64,000 nucleotides of DNA from Aalborgiella sp043769295 (lineage in GTDB: Bacteria > Pseudomonadota > Gammaproteobacteria > Burkholderiales > Burkholderiaceae_C): assembly GCA_043769295.1 (NCBI GenBank), contig JAYVJL010000029.1:14651-78650 (forward strand), read 5' to 3'. A program made the translations under genes and the position numbers. Below the pieces are notes generated by a model. That model did no database searches. It saw nothing but the letters and a program-made list of their open reading frames with translations, and had not been told where the DNA came from. Positions 8,162-16,584 of this stretch are shown in pieces. The number at the start of each line of letters is the position of its first letter. Position 1 is the stretch's first letter.

Positions 8162-9378
8162 TATTTCACCCCCGCCAGCTTGGCCAGCTTCATCAGGTTA
8201 TCGGCCAGTTCAACCAGATTCGCATCCTCGTACTTGGTTTGCTTCAGCCACGCCAGCGCGGGCTCAGCGGCTGCCGTGTCCTTGGCGGCCAGGGCGGTGC
8301 GCAGCAGCACCTCAGCGTCACGCGGTTCTTTTTGCAGTTTGTAGTTGTTCGCAGCCAAGATGAGTGCTTTTCTCGGGTTGTTTTCAATGTCCAGCTCAAA
8401 GCGGGCCGCCTCCTGCTCATGCAGGCGATCGCCGCGCTTGGCGGCTTCGACAAAGCGGTCGCGCAGGGCGCTGGCCCAATCAGTTGCTTTTTTATGGTTC
8501 GTGGCCTTGCCAGCCAAGGCCAGGCGCAGCAGCAAAATGTCGGAGCGTTCCCAGTCAGCCAGCAGCGTAATCACCGCTTCAGGCTTCTTTTGTTGCAGCA
8601 AAAAGTCGGCGTAGGCACCGAGCAAAAACTGGTCTGTCACGCCCAGTTTCAAGGCGCGTTGGAAGTAGGCATCGGCTTCGTCAAAACGGTTGAGGCGAAT
8701 CGCCATCTCCGCTAAACGCGTTAGTTCCCACAACAAAAGTTCGGGGGCGGCTGTTGGTTCTGCTTTCACAGCCGCGTTCAAGCTTTCAAAAGCGCTTTGC
8801 AGTTCACCCGTTGAAGCGCGGACGTATTGGGTGCAGCCTGCCGCAAACAGCGGTGTCACCAAAGGCTTCATGGCATCACATTCAACCTGCGCTTTGGCGT
8901 AATTGGCTTGCACCATCTGGATGGCGGCGCGCCAGGCCATAGCCTCGGGCGACTTGGGGTCGGCCAAACTGGCTTTGTCGAGACTACTCAATGCGCCGTC
9001 AAAATTGTGGCTGTATTGCTGCAGCATGCCTTTGATTTGCCAATACGACGCGGTCAATGCAGCGTAACGCGCTGGCGCAGCCTTGTCCAGCGGAGTCAGG
9101 GCCGCAGACGCATACCCCACATAACGCGGGTCGCCTTGTGCCATGGACAGGTCAAAATACCGCCGCGCAATCTCAATCCGCAGCGCCACGTCATCCGGTT
9201 TGGCCTCCAGCTGCTTGCGCAGCGACTGCAAACGACGCGCGGATGGATCAGTCGCACTCAGCGGCAGGCGCTCAACCACGTCGCTGTCGTTGGCGGGGGT
9301 GAACGGGGCGGCTTGGGTGACTAAGGTGATGAAAAGGCAGAATAAAGCTGCAAAAGGCGGAATCAGTGGTCGAAACAT
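8161..9378 (-). CDS. Secreted tetratricopeptide-repeat protein
   Basis: 405 aa with an N-terminal signal peptide (hydrophobic residues about 5-22, cleavage likely near TQAAP). The remainder is all-helical, with TPR-like units such as DVALRIEIARRYFDLSMAQGDPRYVGYASAALTPLDKA and MAIRLNRFDEADAYFQRALKLG. It probably acts as a periplasmic scaffold. It is the first gene of a two-gene unit with the HupE-like membrane protein, whose start codon overlaps its stop, so the two likely work together. No enzymatic motif is seen and the partner or substrate cannot be named. Confidence 0.75.
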   Translation of the reverse strand: MFRPLIPPFAALFCLFITLVTQAAPFTPANDSDVVERLPLSATDPSARRLQSLRKQLEAKPDDVALRIEIARRYFDLSMAQGDPRYVGYASAALTPLDKAAPARYAALTASYWQIKGMLQQYSHNFDGALSSLDKASLADPKSPEAMAWRAAIQMVQANYAKAQVECDAMKPLVTPLFAAGCTQYVRASTGELQSAFESLNAAVKAEPTAAPELLLWELTRLAEMAIRLNRFDEADAYFQRALKLGVTDQFLLGAYADFLLQQKKPEAVITLLADWERSDILLLRLALAGKATNHKKATDWASALRDRFVEAAKRGDRLHEQEAARFELDIENNPRKALILAANNYKLQKEPRDAEVLLRTALAAKDTAAAEPALAWLKQTKYEDANLVELADNLMKLAKLAGVK

Positions 9379-9420
9379 GGGAAATCGTTCAGAAGTGTCA
9401 AAAAATTGATTAAAGGTGAC

Positions 9421-9466
9421 TGTAGCCGATGTATTTGTTGCCTATTATGCTATGAAATAGATAGTG
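9421..9466 (-). repeat. 45-bp interspersed repeat, intergenic copy
   Basis: TGTAGCCGATGTATTTGTTG followed by the palindrome arm GCTATGAAATAGATAG. It lies between the TPR gene promoter side and the end of the PIN toxin gene, ending 2 nt before the toxin stop codon. Confidence 0.8.
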
Positions 9467-9467
9467 T

Positions 9468-9893
9468 TCATTCAGCTCTGATAAATGGATTGACTATCGA
9501 AACGCCCGTTTGTTCAAAGTCTTTCACATTGCGAGTAATCATGGTCAGGTTGTGGCACAGCGCCGTGGCCGCTATCAAGTTATCTATGCCTTTGTTTCCA
9601 GTTTGTACGCAAAGCCTGCCCCAGAGCTTGGCGATTTGCGGGGTGATAGGCAAGATGTTTTGGGCAAACTGCAATTCTGTTGCCACCAGCCACTGGGCGA
9701 GTTCATCAGCAAAGCCACGGTTTGTTTTTGTTTCTAGAGCACGTTGCTTGGCGATGCCAGCTTCAATTTCGCCAATCGTCAGCGCACTTAAAAAGGTTGT
9801 TTCACTGGCTTGTGTTTTGAGAAATGTCACCACGCCAGCATTGGGTTTGGCTTTGCGCAGCTCAGACAGCACCACAGTGTCCAGCAAAATCAT
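9468..9893 (-). CDS. PIN-domain ribonuclease toxin (VapC/FitB type)
   Basis: 141-aa PIN-domain protein, the probable toxin of a type II toxin-antitoxin pair. The acidic active-site set is visible: Asp5 in MILLDTVVLSEL, Glu42 in TIGEIEAG, Asp104 in GIDNLIAATAL, and the RNVKDF stretch with Asp125. FitB-like PIN toxins cleave specific RNAs, often tRNA. Its ATG overlaps the last 4 nt of the antitoxin gene, so translation is coupled. The exact RNA target is unknown. Confidence 0.88.
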   Translation of the reverse strand: MILLDTVVLSELRKAKPNAGVVTFLKTQASETTFLSALTIGEIEAGIAKQRALETKTNRGFADELAQWLVATELQFAQNILPITPQIAKLWGRLCVQTGNKGIDNLIAATALCHNLTMITRNVKDFEQTGVSIVNPFIRAE

Positions 9894-10198
9894 GAGAAAT
9901 CAATATCGCGTGGTTGAACATCCAGGCGATCAGCTTGGAAAGTTTGGGATGCTTTAGGTATGGCTAGCAGGTGGTCGATCAAACTCACTGGCTTGGCTAT
10001 GTTGCCAGCTGCATTGGCAGCACTGCGTTGCAGGGCTTCAAAATCTTGCTCAGACAGCACCACCACCGCTTGCTTTCCCCTGCGGGTAACGTGCTGCGGC
10101 ACACCGCGCAAAGCACCATCAACCAAAGCGCTGAATTGCGCTTTGGCATCTTGCAGTCGCCAAGCCACTGTTGTCACTGAAGTTGAAAGTATTTGCAT
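9890..10198 (-). CDS. Phd/YefM-family antitoxin
   Basis: 102-aa antitoxin paired with the PIN toxin. The N-terminal half (AWRLQDAKAQFSALVDGAL, then VTRRGKQAVVVLSEQDFEAL) is the standard Phd/YefM DNA-binding dimer fold. The C-terminal 35 residues (IPKASQTFQADRLDVQPRDIDF) are the toxin-wrapping tail. It probably represses its own operon through the palindrome just upstream at 10212-10230. First gene of a two-gene minus-strand operon. Confidence 0.88.
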   Translation of the reverse strand: MQILSTSVTTVAWRLQDAKAQFSALVDGALRGVPQHVTRRGKQAVVVLSEQDFEALQRSAANAAGNIAKPVSLIDHLLAIPKASQTFQADRLDVQPRDIDFS

Positions 10199-10211
10199 GA
10201 TTTATTTTAAA

Positions 10212-10230
10212 ACTAGTCTAATGGACTAGT
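10212..10230. promoter_or_regulatory. Candidate operator of the Phd/PIN toxin-antitoxin operon
   Basis: Perfect 7-bp inverted repeat ACTAGTC / GACTAGT with a 5-bp spacer, 14 nt upstream of the antitoxin start. Position and symmetry fit Phd-type autoregulation; this is inference. Confidence 0.5.
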
Positions 10231-10256
10231 CAGCTTATTGTGTTTTATGCGCCCTG

Positions 10257-11795
10257 TCAACGCTTCCCCCCAAATATCCCCCCCAACACCCCGCGAATGA
10301 TCTCGCGCCCAACCGAGCTGCCGATGCTGCGCACTGCTGACTTGGCCATGGTTTGCGCCAGGCCGTCATGCACGCCACCGCGCGGGCCGGTTTTGCCGAA
10401 CAGGACGTCGTTGAGGCTGCCCATCAGGCCGCTATCTGCCTTGGCCGTTGCTGCGCCTGTGGATTTCTGGTCAGCACTGGCCGTATCGCTTTGGTTCAGA
10501 CGGTCCTGCACGCGGCCCTTGATTTTTTCGAAGGCGGATTCTCGGTCCACGATGTTCTCGTAGACGTTGGCGACGATGGAGTCTGCCATCAAGGTTTGGC
10601 GCTGCGCCGTCGTGATCGGGCCAATTTGGGACGCGGGCGGCAGCACAAACACGCGCTCGGTCACGCTGGGGCGGCCTTTTTCATCCAGAAAGCTGATCAG
10701 GGCTTCGCCGACTTCTAGTTCGGTGATGGCTTTTTCGATGTCGATTTTCGGGTTTTGTCGCATGGTGGTTGCCGTGGCTTTGACGGCGGCCTGGTCGCGC
10801 GGGGTGTAGGCGCGCAGGGCGTGCTGCACACGGTTGCCGAGTTGGGCCAGGACGGAATCGGGGATGTCCAGCGGGTTTTGCGTCACAAAATAGACGCCCA
10901 CGCCTTTGGAGCGCACCAGGCGCACGACCAGTTCAATCCGCTCCAGCAGCACCTTGGGGGCATCGGTGAACAACAAATGCGCTTCGTCAAAGAAAAACAC
11001 CAGCTTGGGTTGCTCCAGGTCGCCCACTTCAGGCAGGGTTTCAAACAACTCGCTCAGCATCCACAGCAAAAATGTGGCGTACAGGCGCGGCGCGGTGAGC
11101 AGTTTGTCGGCGGCCAGGATGTTGATGAGGCCTTTGCCGTTGGTGTCGGTCTGCATGAAATCGGCGATATTGAGCATCGGTTCGCCAAAGAATTTGTCGC
11201 CACCCTGGGTTTCAACCTGCATCAACCCGCGCTGGATCGCGCCTATGCTGGCAGCGCTGATGTTGCCGTATTCGGTGGTGAAGTCTTTGGCGTTGTCGCC
11301 CACCTGCTGGCACATGGCGCGCAGGTCTTTCATGTTCAGGAGCAACATGCCCTGGTCGTCGGCGATTTTGAAGACCAGCTGCAGCACGCCGGCTTGCGTT
11401 TCGTTCAAATTCAGCATGCGGCTGAGCAAGAGCGGCCCCAGGTCGCTGATGGTGGCGCGCACGGGGTGGCCGAGTTCGCCAAAAACGTCCCACAGCGTGG
11501 TGGGGAAGGCTTTGAACTCTGGCGTGGTGATACCGCGTTCCTTGATGACTTTGGCGAGTTTGTCGCCAAAACTGCCGACTTGCGAGATGCCCGACAAATC
11601 GCCTTTGACGTCTGCCATGAACACCGGCACGCCGATGTTGGAGAAACCCTCGGCCATCGTCTGCAGTGTGATGGTTTTGCCCGTGCCAGTGGCGCCGGTG
11701 ATCAAACCGTGGCGATTAGCCTTGTCGGGGCGCAAAAAACAGGCATTATTGCCATCTGCGCTGGTTTTTTGGGCAATCAGGATCGGTTCAGCCAT
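10257..11795 (-). CDS. yjgR: HerA/YjgR-type ATPase (DUF853)
   Basis: 512-aa P-loop ATPase. Walker A is GATGTGKT (residues 34-41), followed by a FMADVKGDLSG segment. Walker B is KLVFFFDEAHLLF, and the sensor region contains YFVTQNPLDIPDSVLAQLGNRVQHALR. These are the hallmarks of the YjgR/DUF853 branch of the HerA-FtsK superfamily. A glycine-rich C-terminus (GREIIRGVLGGIFGG) is also typical. Family function is not established; DNA translocation is inferred from relatives. It ends 26 nt from the toxin-antitoxin operator and stands alone on the minus strand. Confidence 0.85.
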   Translation of the reverse strand: MAEPILIAQKTSADGNNACFLRPDKANRHGLITGATGTGKTITLQTMAEGFSNIGVPVFMADVKGDLSGISQVGSFGDKLAKVIKERGITTPEFKAFPTTLWDVFGELGHPVRATISDLGPLLLSRMLNLNETQAGVLQLVFKIADDQGMLLLNMKDLRAMCQQVGDNAKDFTTEYGNISAASIGAIQRGLMQVETQGGDKFFGEPMLNIADFMQTDTNGKGLINILAADKLLTAPRLYATFLLWMLSELFETLPEVGDLEQPKLVFFFDEAHLLFTDAPKVLLERIELVVRLVRSKGVGVYFVTQNPLDIPDSVLAQLGNRVQHALRAYTPRDQAAVKATATTMRQNPKIDIEKAITELEVGEALISFLDEKGRPSVTERVFVLPPASQIGPITTAQRQTLMADSIVANVYENIVDRESAFEKIKGRVQDRLNQSDTASADQKSTGAATAKADSGLMGSLNDVLFGKTGPRGGVHDGLAQTMAKSAVRSIGSSVGREIIRGVLGGIFGGKR

Positions 11796-11871
11796 GTAAC
11801 ACCTTTATAGGGAAAATCAAAAAGTACAATGGAAGGATAGCGCAACAGCGCAGATTAATCAGACAGCAGCG

Positions 11872-11903
11872 TGAAAAGTAGAGAAAAGTAGAGAAAAGTA
11901 GAG
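11872..11903 (+). repeat. Three tandem 10-bp purine-rich repeats upstream of yebC
   Basis: GAAAAGTAGA is repeated three times in a row, then degenerates into GAGAAGAAGAAAGAAAAA just before the yebC ATG at 11923. The purine-rich run supplies the ribosome-binding region. Confidence 0.75.
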
Positions 11904-11922
11904 AGAAGAAGAAAGAAAAATC

Positions 11923-12651
11923 ATGGCAGGTCACAGTAAGTGGGCAAATATTCAACACCGCAAGGGTCGCCAGGACGAAAAGCGCCAGCGCATCTGGACG
12001 CGGGTGATGCGCGAAATCATGGTGGCGGCGCGTTTGGGCGGCGGCGACATGAGCGCCAATCCGCGCCTGCGTCTGGCCATTGAGAAAGCCAAAGCGGCCA
12101 ATATGCCGGCTGAAAACGTCAAACGCGGCATCGACAAAGCCACCGGCAACCTGGAAGGCGTGAATTACATCGAAATCCGCTACGAAGGCTACGGCATTGG
12201 CGGCGCGGCCATCATTGTGGATTGCATGACCGACAACCGCTTTCGTACCGTGGCCGAGGTGCGCAACGCCTTCAGCCGCTACGGCGGCACCATGGGCGCG
12301 GAAGGTGCGGTGGCTTTCCAGTTCAAGCACTGCGGCCAGCTGATTTTTGCACCCGGTACGGATGAAGACAAGCTGATGGAAGCCGCGCTGGAAGCCGGCG
12401 CTGAAGACGTGATCACCGACGACGATGGCGCGATTGAGGTGCTGACGGCTTACCCAGCGTTCGAAGCCGTGAAAAACGCCCTGGAAAAAGCGGGTTTTAA
12501 GCCCGAAGTGGCCGAAGTCACCATGCGCGCCGACAACAATGTGGCATTGACGGGTGATGACGCCGCCAAAATGCAAAAACTGCTGGACATACTGGAAGAC
12601 TTGGACGACACGCAAAACGTGTACCACAACGCTGAAATCTCTGAAGAATAA
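11923..12651 (+). CDS. yebC: YebC/PmpR-family regulatory protein
   Basis: 242 aa, full length for the YebC/PmpR (TACO1-like) family. It opens with MAGHSKWANIQHRKGRQD and carries the expected RIWTRVMREIMVAARLGGGD, NMPAENVKRGIDKATG and YEGYGIGGAAIIVDCMTDN blocks. Members bind DNA as regulators, and recent work on relatives links them to relieving ribosome stalling. It precedes purD by 36 nt and may be co-transcribed with it. Confidence 0.96.
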   Translation: MAGHSKWANIQHRKGRQDEKRQRIWTRVMREIMVAARLGGGDMSANPRLRLAIEKAKAANMPAENVKRGIDKATGNLEGVNYIEIRYEGYGIGGAAIIVDCMTDNRFRTVAEVRNAFSRYGGTMGAEGAVAFQFKHCGQLIFAPGTDEDKLMEAALEAGAEDVITDDDGAIEVLTAYPAFEAVKNALEKAGFKPEVAEVTMRADNNVALTGDDAAKMQKLLDILEDLDDTQNVYHNAEISEE

Positions 12652-12687
12652 GCCCCATCCCCGAATACGGTAAGAACGAAAGACTGA

Positions 12688-14040
12688 ATGAATTCCATTG
12701 TGAACAATTTGACAAACGTGTTGGTGATTGGCGGCGGTGGACGTGAACACGCGCTGGCCTGGAAGCTGGCGCAATCACACAAAGTCCACAAGGTGTTTGT
12801 GGCGCCTGGCAACGGCGGGACAGCGCTGGATGCACGGTTTGAGAACGTCAATATCACCTCACCCATTGAATTGCTTGCCTGGGTAGCTACAAATAACATA
12901 GCGTTGACCGTGGTTGGACCGGAACAACCGCTGGCCGCCGGCGTGGTCGACCTGTTCCGCGCCCAGGGTTTGCGGATATTTGGCCCCACGGCCGCCGCCG
13001 CGCAGCTGGAAAGCTCCAAAGCCTTTTCCAAAGCGTTCATGAAGCGCCACGGCATTCCGACGGCTGAGTATGAAACCTTCTGCGACGTGGCGGCCGCGCA
13101 CGCCTATGTCGACAAAATGGGTGCGCCCATCGTCATCAAAGCTGATGGTTTGGCTGCTGGCAAGGGCGTGGTCGTGGCGATGAGTCTGGCCGAAGCGCAT
13201 GAGGCGATTGACTTCATGCTGCTGGACAACACGCTGGGCGTGGCGCATAACGAGGGCGGAGCGCAGGTCGTCATTGAAGAGTTTTTGATGGGTGAAGAGG
13301 CCAGTTTTATCGTCATGTGCGATGGCAAAAACGTGGCGACGATGGCCACATCGCAAGACCACAAACGCCTGCAAGACGGCGACGCCGGCCCGAACACGGG
13401 TGGCATGGGTGCGTATTCCCCTGCACCGGTGGTGACACCCGATGTACATGCCCGCGCGATGCGCGAGGTCATCATGCCGACCATCAAGGGCATGGAAAAA
13501 GACGGCATCCCCTTCACCGGTTTTTTGTACGCGGGTTTGATGATTGAGACCGCAGGCCCAAAGAAAGGCCAGATCAAAACGCTGGAATTCAACTGCCGCA
13601 TGGGCGACCCCGAAACGCAGCCCATCATGATGCGCCTGAAAACCGACTTTTTTGACGTGATGTGGGCGGCGACCGAACCTGGACTCCACGGACGTTTGGA
13701 CAAAATCGAGCTGGAATGGGACCGCCGCGTCGCTCTGGGTGTGGTGATGGCCGCACACGGCTACCCGCTGACACCGCGCAAAGGCGATGTGATCACCGGG
13801 CTGCCGGAACTGAAAAAATCAGACTACGAGGAAGTTCATTCCACAGAAGACGTGATGGTCTTCCACGCTGGCACAGTACAGCAAGATGGCCAGATCGTCA
13901 CCTCGGGTGGGCGCGTGCTGTGCGTGACGGCGCTGGGTGAGTCGGTCAAGGCGGCGCAAGCCAAGGCCTATGAAGTTGCGGCAAAGATCCATTTTGACGG
14001 TGCGCAGTACCGTAAAGACATTGGCTACCGTGCGCTGTAA
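12688..14040 (+). CDS. purD: Phosphoribosylamine--glycine ligase
   Basis: 450-aa purine biosynthesis enzyme (second step, ATP + glycine + 5-phosphoribosylamine to GAR). It shows the N-terminal VLVIGGGGREHALAWKL nucleotide fold, an ATP-grasp core (PIVIKADGLAAGKGVVVA, VVIEEFLMGEEASF) and the LEFNCRMGDPETQPIMMRL signature. It is slightly longer than the roughly 430-aa norm. The stretch encoding ATNNIALTVVG contains a half copy of the interspersed repeat but remains close to family sequence. Followed 9 nt later by hemF. Confidence 0.96.
   Translation: MNSIVNNLTNVLVIGGGGREHALAWKLAQSHKVHKVFVAPGNGGTALDARFENVNITSPIELLAWVATNNIALTVVGPEQPLAAGVVDLFRAQGLRIFGPTAAAAQLESSKAFSKAFMKRHGIPTAEYETFCDVAAAHAYVDKMGAPIVIKADGLAAGKGVVVAMSLAEAHEAIDFMLLDNTLGVAHNEGGAQVVIEEFLMGEEASFIVMCDGKNVATMATSQDHKRLQDGDAGPNTGGMGAYSPAPVVTPDVHARAMREVIMPTIKGMEKDGIPFTGFLYAGLMIETAGPKKGQIKTLEFNCRMGDPETQPIMMRLKTDFFDVMWAATEPGLHGRLDKIELEWDRRVALGVVMAAHGYPLTPRKGDVITGLPELKKSDYEEVHSTEDVMVFHAGTVQQDGQIVTSGGRVLCVTALGESVKAAQAKAYEVAAKIHFDGAQYRKDIGYRAL
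12885..12902 (+). repeat. Partial interspersed repeat (palindrome arm only) inside purD
   Basis: AGCTACAAATAACATAGC is identical over 16 bp to the arm of the sbcB copy, but the CGCCGGCTA tail is absent. Could be a decayed copy or coincidence. Confidence 0.4.
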
Positions 14041-14049
14041 ATCGTTGCT

Positions 14050-15018
14050 ATGACGACCCATATGTCCCATTCCGTTATGTCATCCGCCATGTCATCTGGT
14101 ATCCATAGCCGAACCGCCAGCATCCGCAGTTATTTGCTGGGTTTGCAACAACGCATCTGCAGCGAGATCGCCGCCATCGACGGCGAAGGCAGCTTTTTGG
14201 TCGACCCTTGGGCGAAGCCTGCGGGCGAGATGTTGCAGGGCAACGGCATCACCCAGATCATGGAAGGTGGCGCGGTGTTTGAGCGCGCCGGTTGCGGCTT
14301 TTCACACGTGCGCGGCCCCAAATTGCCGCCATCGGCCACGCAGCACCGCCCTGAATTGGCAGGCGCGCCGTTTGAGGCCATGGGCGTGTCCCTGGTGTTT
14401 CATCCGCGCAACCCGTATGTGCCGACGGTCCATATGAACGTGCGCATGCTGACCGCCACGGCAGTAGGCAAAGAGCCGGTCTCCTGGTTTGGCGGTGGTA
14501 TGGACTTGACGCCGTATTACGGTTTTACCGAAGATGCGGTGCATTTTCACCAAACCTGCAAATCTGCACTCGCGCCGTTTGGCGACGACAAATACCCGCG
14601 CTTCAAGACTTGGTGTGACGAGTATTTCTTTCTAAAACACCGTAATGAGCAACGTGGCGTGGGTGGCGTGTTTTTTGACGACTTCTCGGAACTTGGGTTT
14701 GAGCAAAGCGCCGCCATGATGCAGGCGGTCGGTTCTGGCTTGCTGGACGCCTACCTGCCCATCGTCCAGCGCCGCAAAAACACGCCCTACACCGCACAAG
14801 AGCGGGACTTCCAGCTCTACCGCCGGGGGCGCTACGTCGAATTCAACCTCGTGTGGGACCGTGGCACCCACTTTGGCCTGCAATCGGGCGGGCGTACCGA
14901 ATCGATTTTGCTGTCCATGCCGCCTTTGGCCAGCTGGTCCTACCAGCGGCCGATGGAGGCTGGCTCGGCCGAAGCCAGGCTTTACACTGATTTTTTACCT
15001 AGAAGAGACTGGGTTTGA
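14050..15018 (+). CDS. hemF: Oxygen-dependent coproporphyrinogen III oxidase
   Basis: 322 aa, aerobic haem biosynthesis: decarboxylates coproporphyrinogen III to protoporphyrinogen IX using O2. Signature blocks seen are VSWFGGGMDLTPYY, KTWCDEYFFLKHRNEQRGVGGVFFDDF, and YVEFNLVWDRGTHFGLQSGGRTESILLSMPP near the C-terminus. Several ATG codons lie within the first 18 residues, so the precise start is uncertain by up to about 50 nt. The stop overlaps the TTG start proposed for nadD. Confidence 0.96.
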   Translation: MTTHMSHSVMSSAMSSGIHSRTASIRSYLLGLQQRICSEIAAIDGEGSFLVDPWAKPAGEMLQGNGITQIMEGGAVFERAGCGFSHVRGPKLPPSATQHRPELAGAPFEAMGVSLVFHPRNPYVPTVHMNVRMLTATAVGKEPVSWFGGGMDLTPYYGFTEDAVHFHQTCKSALAPFGDDKYPRFKTWCDEYFFLKHRNEQRGVGGVFFDDFSELGFEQSAAMMQAVGSGLLDAYLPIVQRRKNTPYTAQERDFQLYRRGRYVEFNLVWDRGTHFGLQSGGRTESILLSMPPLASWSYQRPMEAGSAEARLYTDFLPRRDWV

Positions 15019-15668
15019 TAGCCACTCTTAAAAAGCGTATCGGCATGTACGGCGGCGCGTTTGACCCGCCGCACAACGCGCACGTGGCTTTGGCCACAGC
15101 GGCGGTAGAACAGCTGGGCCTGGATGCTTTGCACGTCATCCCCACCGGCCACGCATGGCACAAAGCGCAACACTTGACGATTGGATTCCATCGGCTGGAA
15201 ATGGCGGAGCGGGCGTTTGCCGGGATTCCCGGGCTGGTCGTCGATCAGCGCGAAGTTTTGCGCACCGGCCCCACCTATTCTTTGGATACGCTGCGTGAGC
15301 TGCAGGCTGAAAACCCAGAGGCGCAACTCTACCTGGTGATGGGGGCAGACCAGGCGGCGTCGCTGCCCACTTGGAGTCATTTTGATGAAATTGCCAAGAT
15401 TGCTATAATTTGCGTAGCCGAGCGTGCTAAAAGCGTAAGTCAAGGCGGAAGCAATACAACAGGCAAAACACGGTCTGAACCTGAACTCATCAGCTACACA
15501 TCTACTTTGAATAGCCTCAACTGTCGTGCAATTCACATTGAATTGCCCATCATGCTGCAAAGCGCTACAGACGTTCGTGATCTGGTTTTGAACCACAAAA
15601 CTATCAGCCATTTGTTACCCCCTTCGGTTGTTGCCTACATTGAGGCGCATCACCTTTATCAAGCCTGA
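15015..15668 (+). CDS. nadD: Nicotinate-nucleotide adenylyltransferase
   Basis: 217-aa enzyme of NAD synthesis that adenylates nicotinate mononucleotide. The nucleotidyltransferase motif GGAFDPPHNAH sits close to the N-terminus, and the SATDVRDLV block corresponds to the SxTxxR motif. The proposed TTG start overlaps the hemF stop by 3 nt; ATG 15045 (MYGGAFDPP) would begin too close to the motif. The segment around residues 128-175 (AERAKSVSQGGSNTTGKTR) is poorly conserved compared with usual NadD. Upstream of rsfS as in many Gram-negatives. Confidence 0.93.
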   Translation: MIATLKKRIGMYGGAFDPPHNAHVALATAAVEQLGLDALHVIPTGHAWHKAQHLTIGFHRLEMAERAFAGIPGLVVDQREVLRTGPTYSLDTLRELQAENPEAQLYLVMGADQAASLPTWSHFDEIAKIAIICVAERAKSVSQGGSNTTGKTRSEPELISYTSTLNSLNCRAIHIELPIMLQSATDVRDLVLNHKTISHLLPPSVVAYIEAHHLYQA

Positions 15669-15732
15669 CCATCACGCCTGACTATTGAGCCATCTCATAG
15701 TGCGCACTTTTTCAATCTAACCAGACATCCAC

Positions 15733-16482
15733 ATGACTACTTCAACCACCGACAGCGCTGCTAAAAAAGACATCCAAAAACTCCAACGTGTCATCGTTGA
15801 CGCGCTGGAGGACGTCAAAGCGCAAGAGATTGTGGTGTTTGACACTGAGAAACTCTCCGCCCTGTTCGAGCGCGTGATGATCGCCTCCGGTACGTCCAAC
15901 CGCCAAACCCGCGCGCTGGCGATGAGCGTGCGCGACGCCGTCAACAAAGCCGGTTTCGGCAAACCGCGCATTGAAGGCGAAGACAATGGCGAGTGGATCA
16001 TCGTCGACTGCGGTTCTGCCGTCGTCCACGTCATGCAGCCCGCCATCCGCAGCTACTACCACCTGGAAGAGCTGTGGGGCGAAACGCCGGTGCGCTTGAA
16101 GTTTGGCGCTGAAAAAGTCGCCGCCAAATCGACGGCCAAAACACCGGCCAAGAAGCTCACCGCAACGCAAGAGGCCCTTATTCAAATTGATAAAGGCGAC
16201 AAAGCTGACAAACCAATGACGCTCAAGCGCTCCAACGCCGCCAAAACCGGCGTGGCAGAAGCCTTCCCGTCCAAAGCGGCGATCAAGAAAGAAGCGGCCA
16301 TCAAGTCAACCAAAGCGGCAGCGGCCAAGAAAATAGCCGCAAAAACACCGGCTGCCAAAAAAGCCGCTGCAAAAACTGCAGCTAAAACCGCAGCTAAAAC
16401 CTCCGATGCTGCAACCCCTGCAGTCAAAAAAGTGGCCGCCAAAAAAGCACCGGCTAAAAAAGCAGCCGCTAAAAAGGCTTAA
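15733..16482 (+). CDS. rsfS: Ribosomal silencing factor RsfS with long Lys/Ala-rich tail
   Basis: 249 aa. Residues about 14-118 are a normal RsfS domain (QRVIVDALEDVKAQEIVVFDT, SGTSNRQTRALAMSVRDAV, WIIVDCGSAVVHVMQPAIRSYYHLEELW). RsfS binds ribosomal protein L14 and blocks subunit joining in starvation. Typical family length is 105-130 aa; here a tail of about 120 residues follows, dominated by KAAAK-, KTAAK- and KKAPAK-like units that resemble histone H1/AlgP-type tails. The tail is basic and likely disordered and nucleic-acid binding. The nadD-rsfS-rlmH order is conserved. The base domain is certain; the tail function is unknown. Confidence 0.93.
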   Translation: MTTSTTDSAAKKDIQKLQRVIVDALEDVKAQEIVVFDTEKLSALFERVMIASGTSNRQTRALAMSVRDAVNKAGFGKPRIEGEDNGEWIIVDCGSAVVHVMQPAIRSYYHLEELWGETPVRLKFGAEKVAAKSTAKTPAKKLTATQEALIQIDKGDKADKPMTLKRSNAAKTGVAEAFPSKAAIKKEAAIKSTKAAAAKKIAAKTPAAKKAAAKTAAKTAAKTSDAATPAVKKVAAKKAPAKKAAAKKA

Positions 16483-16540
16483 AAGGCTTAAATCAGTCAA
16501 AACGCCAGACAAAAACGCTTTTTTTAGGCTATTTTAGGCT

Positions 16541-16584
16541 CTAGCCGGCGTATTTATTGCCTAAGGTGCTATGAAATTAATAGT
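16541..16584 (-). repeat. 45-bp interspersed repeat overlapping the rlmH start codon
   Basis: CTAGCCGGCGTATTTATTGC tail followed by the GCTATGAAATTAATAG arm. The ATG inside the arm is the rlmH initiation codon. Confidence 0.85.

Noticed and set aside
10755..11810. 351-codon plus-strand frame opposite the HerA/YjgR gene
   Set aside because: His/Gln/Gly-rich antisense shadow; the minus-strand protein has all ATPase motifs.
15395..15425. GCTATAATTTGCGTAGCCG in nadD as another repeat copy
   Set aside because: Too short and in the wrong order relative to the consensus; the surrounding poorly conserved region is noted in the nadD entry only.
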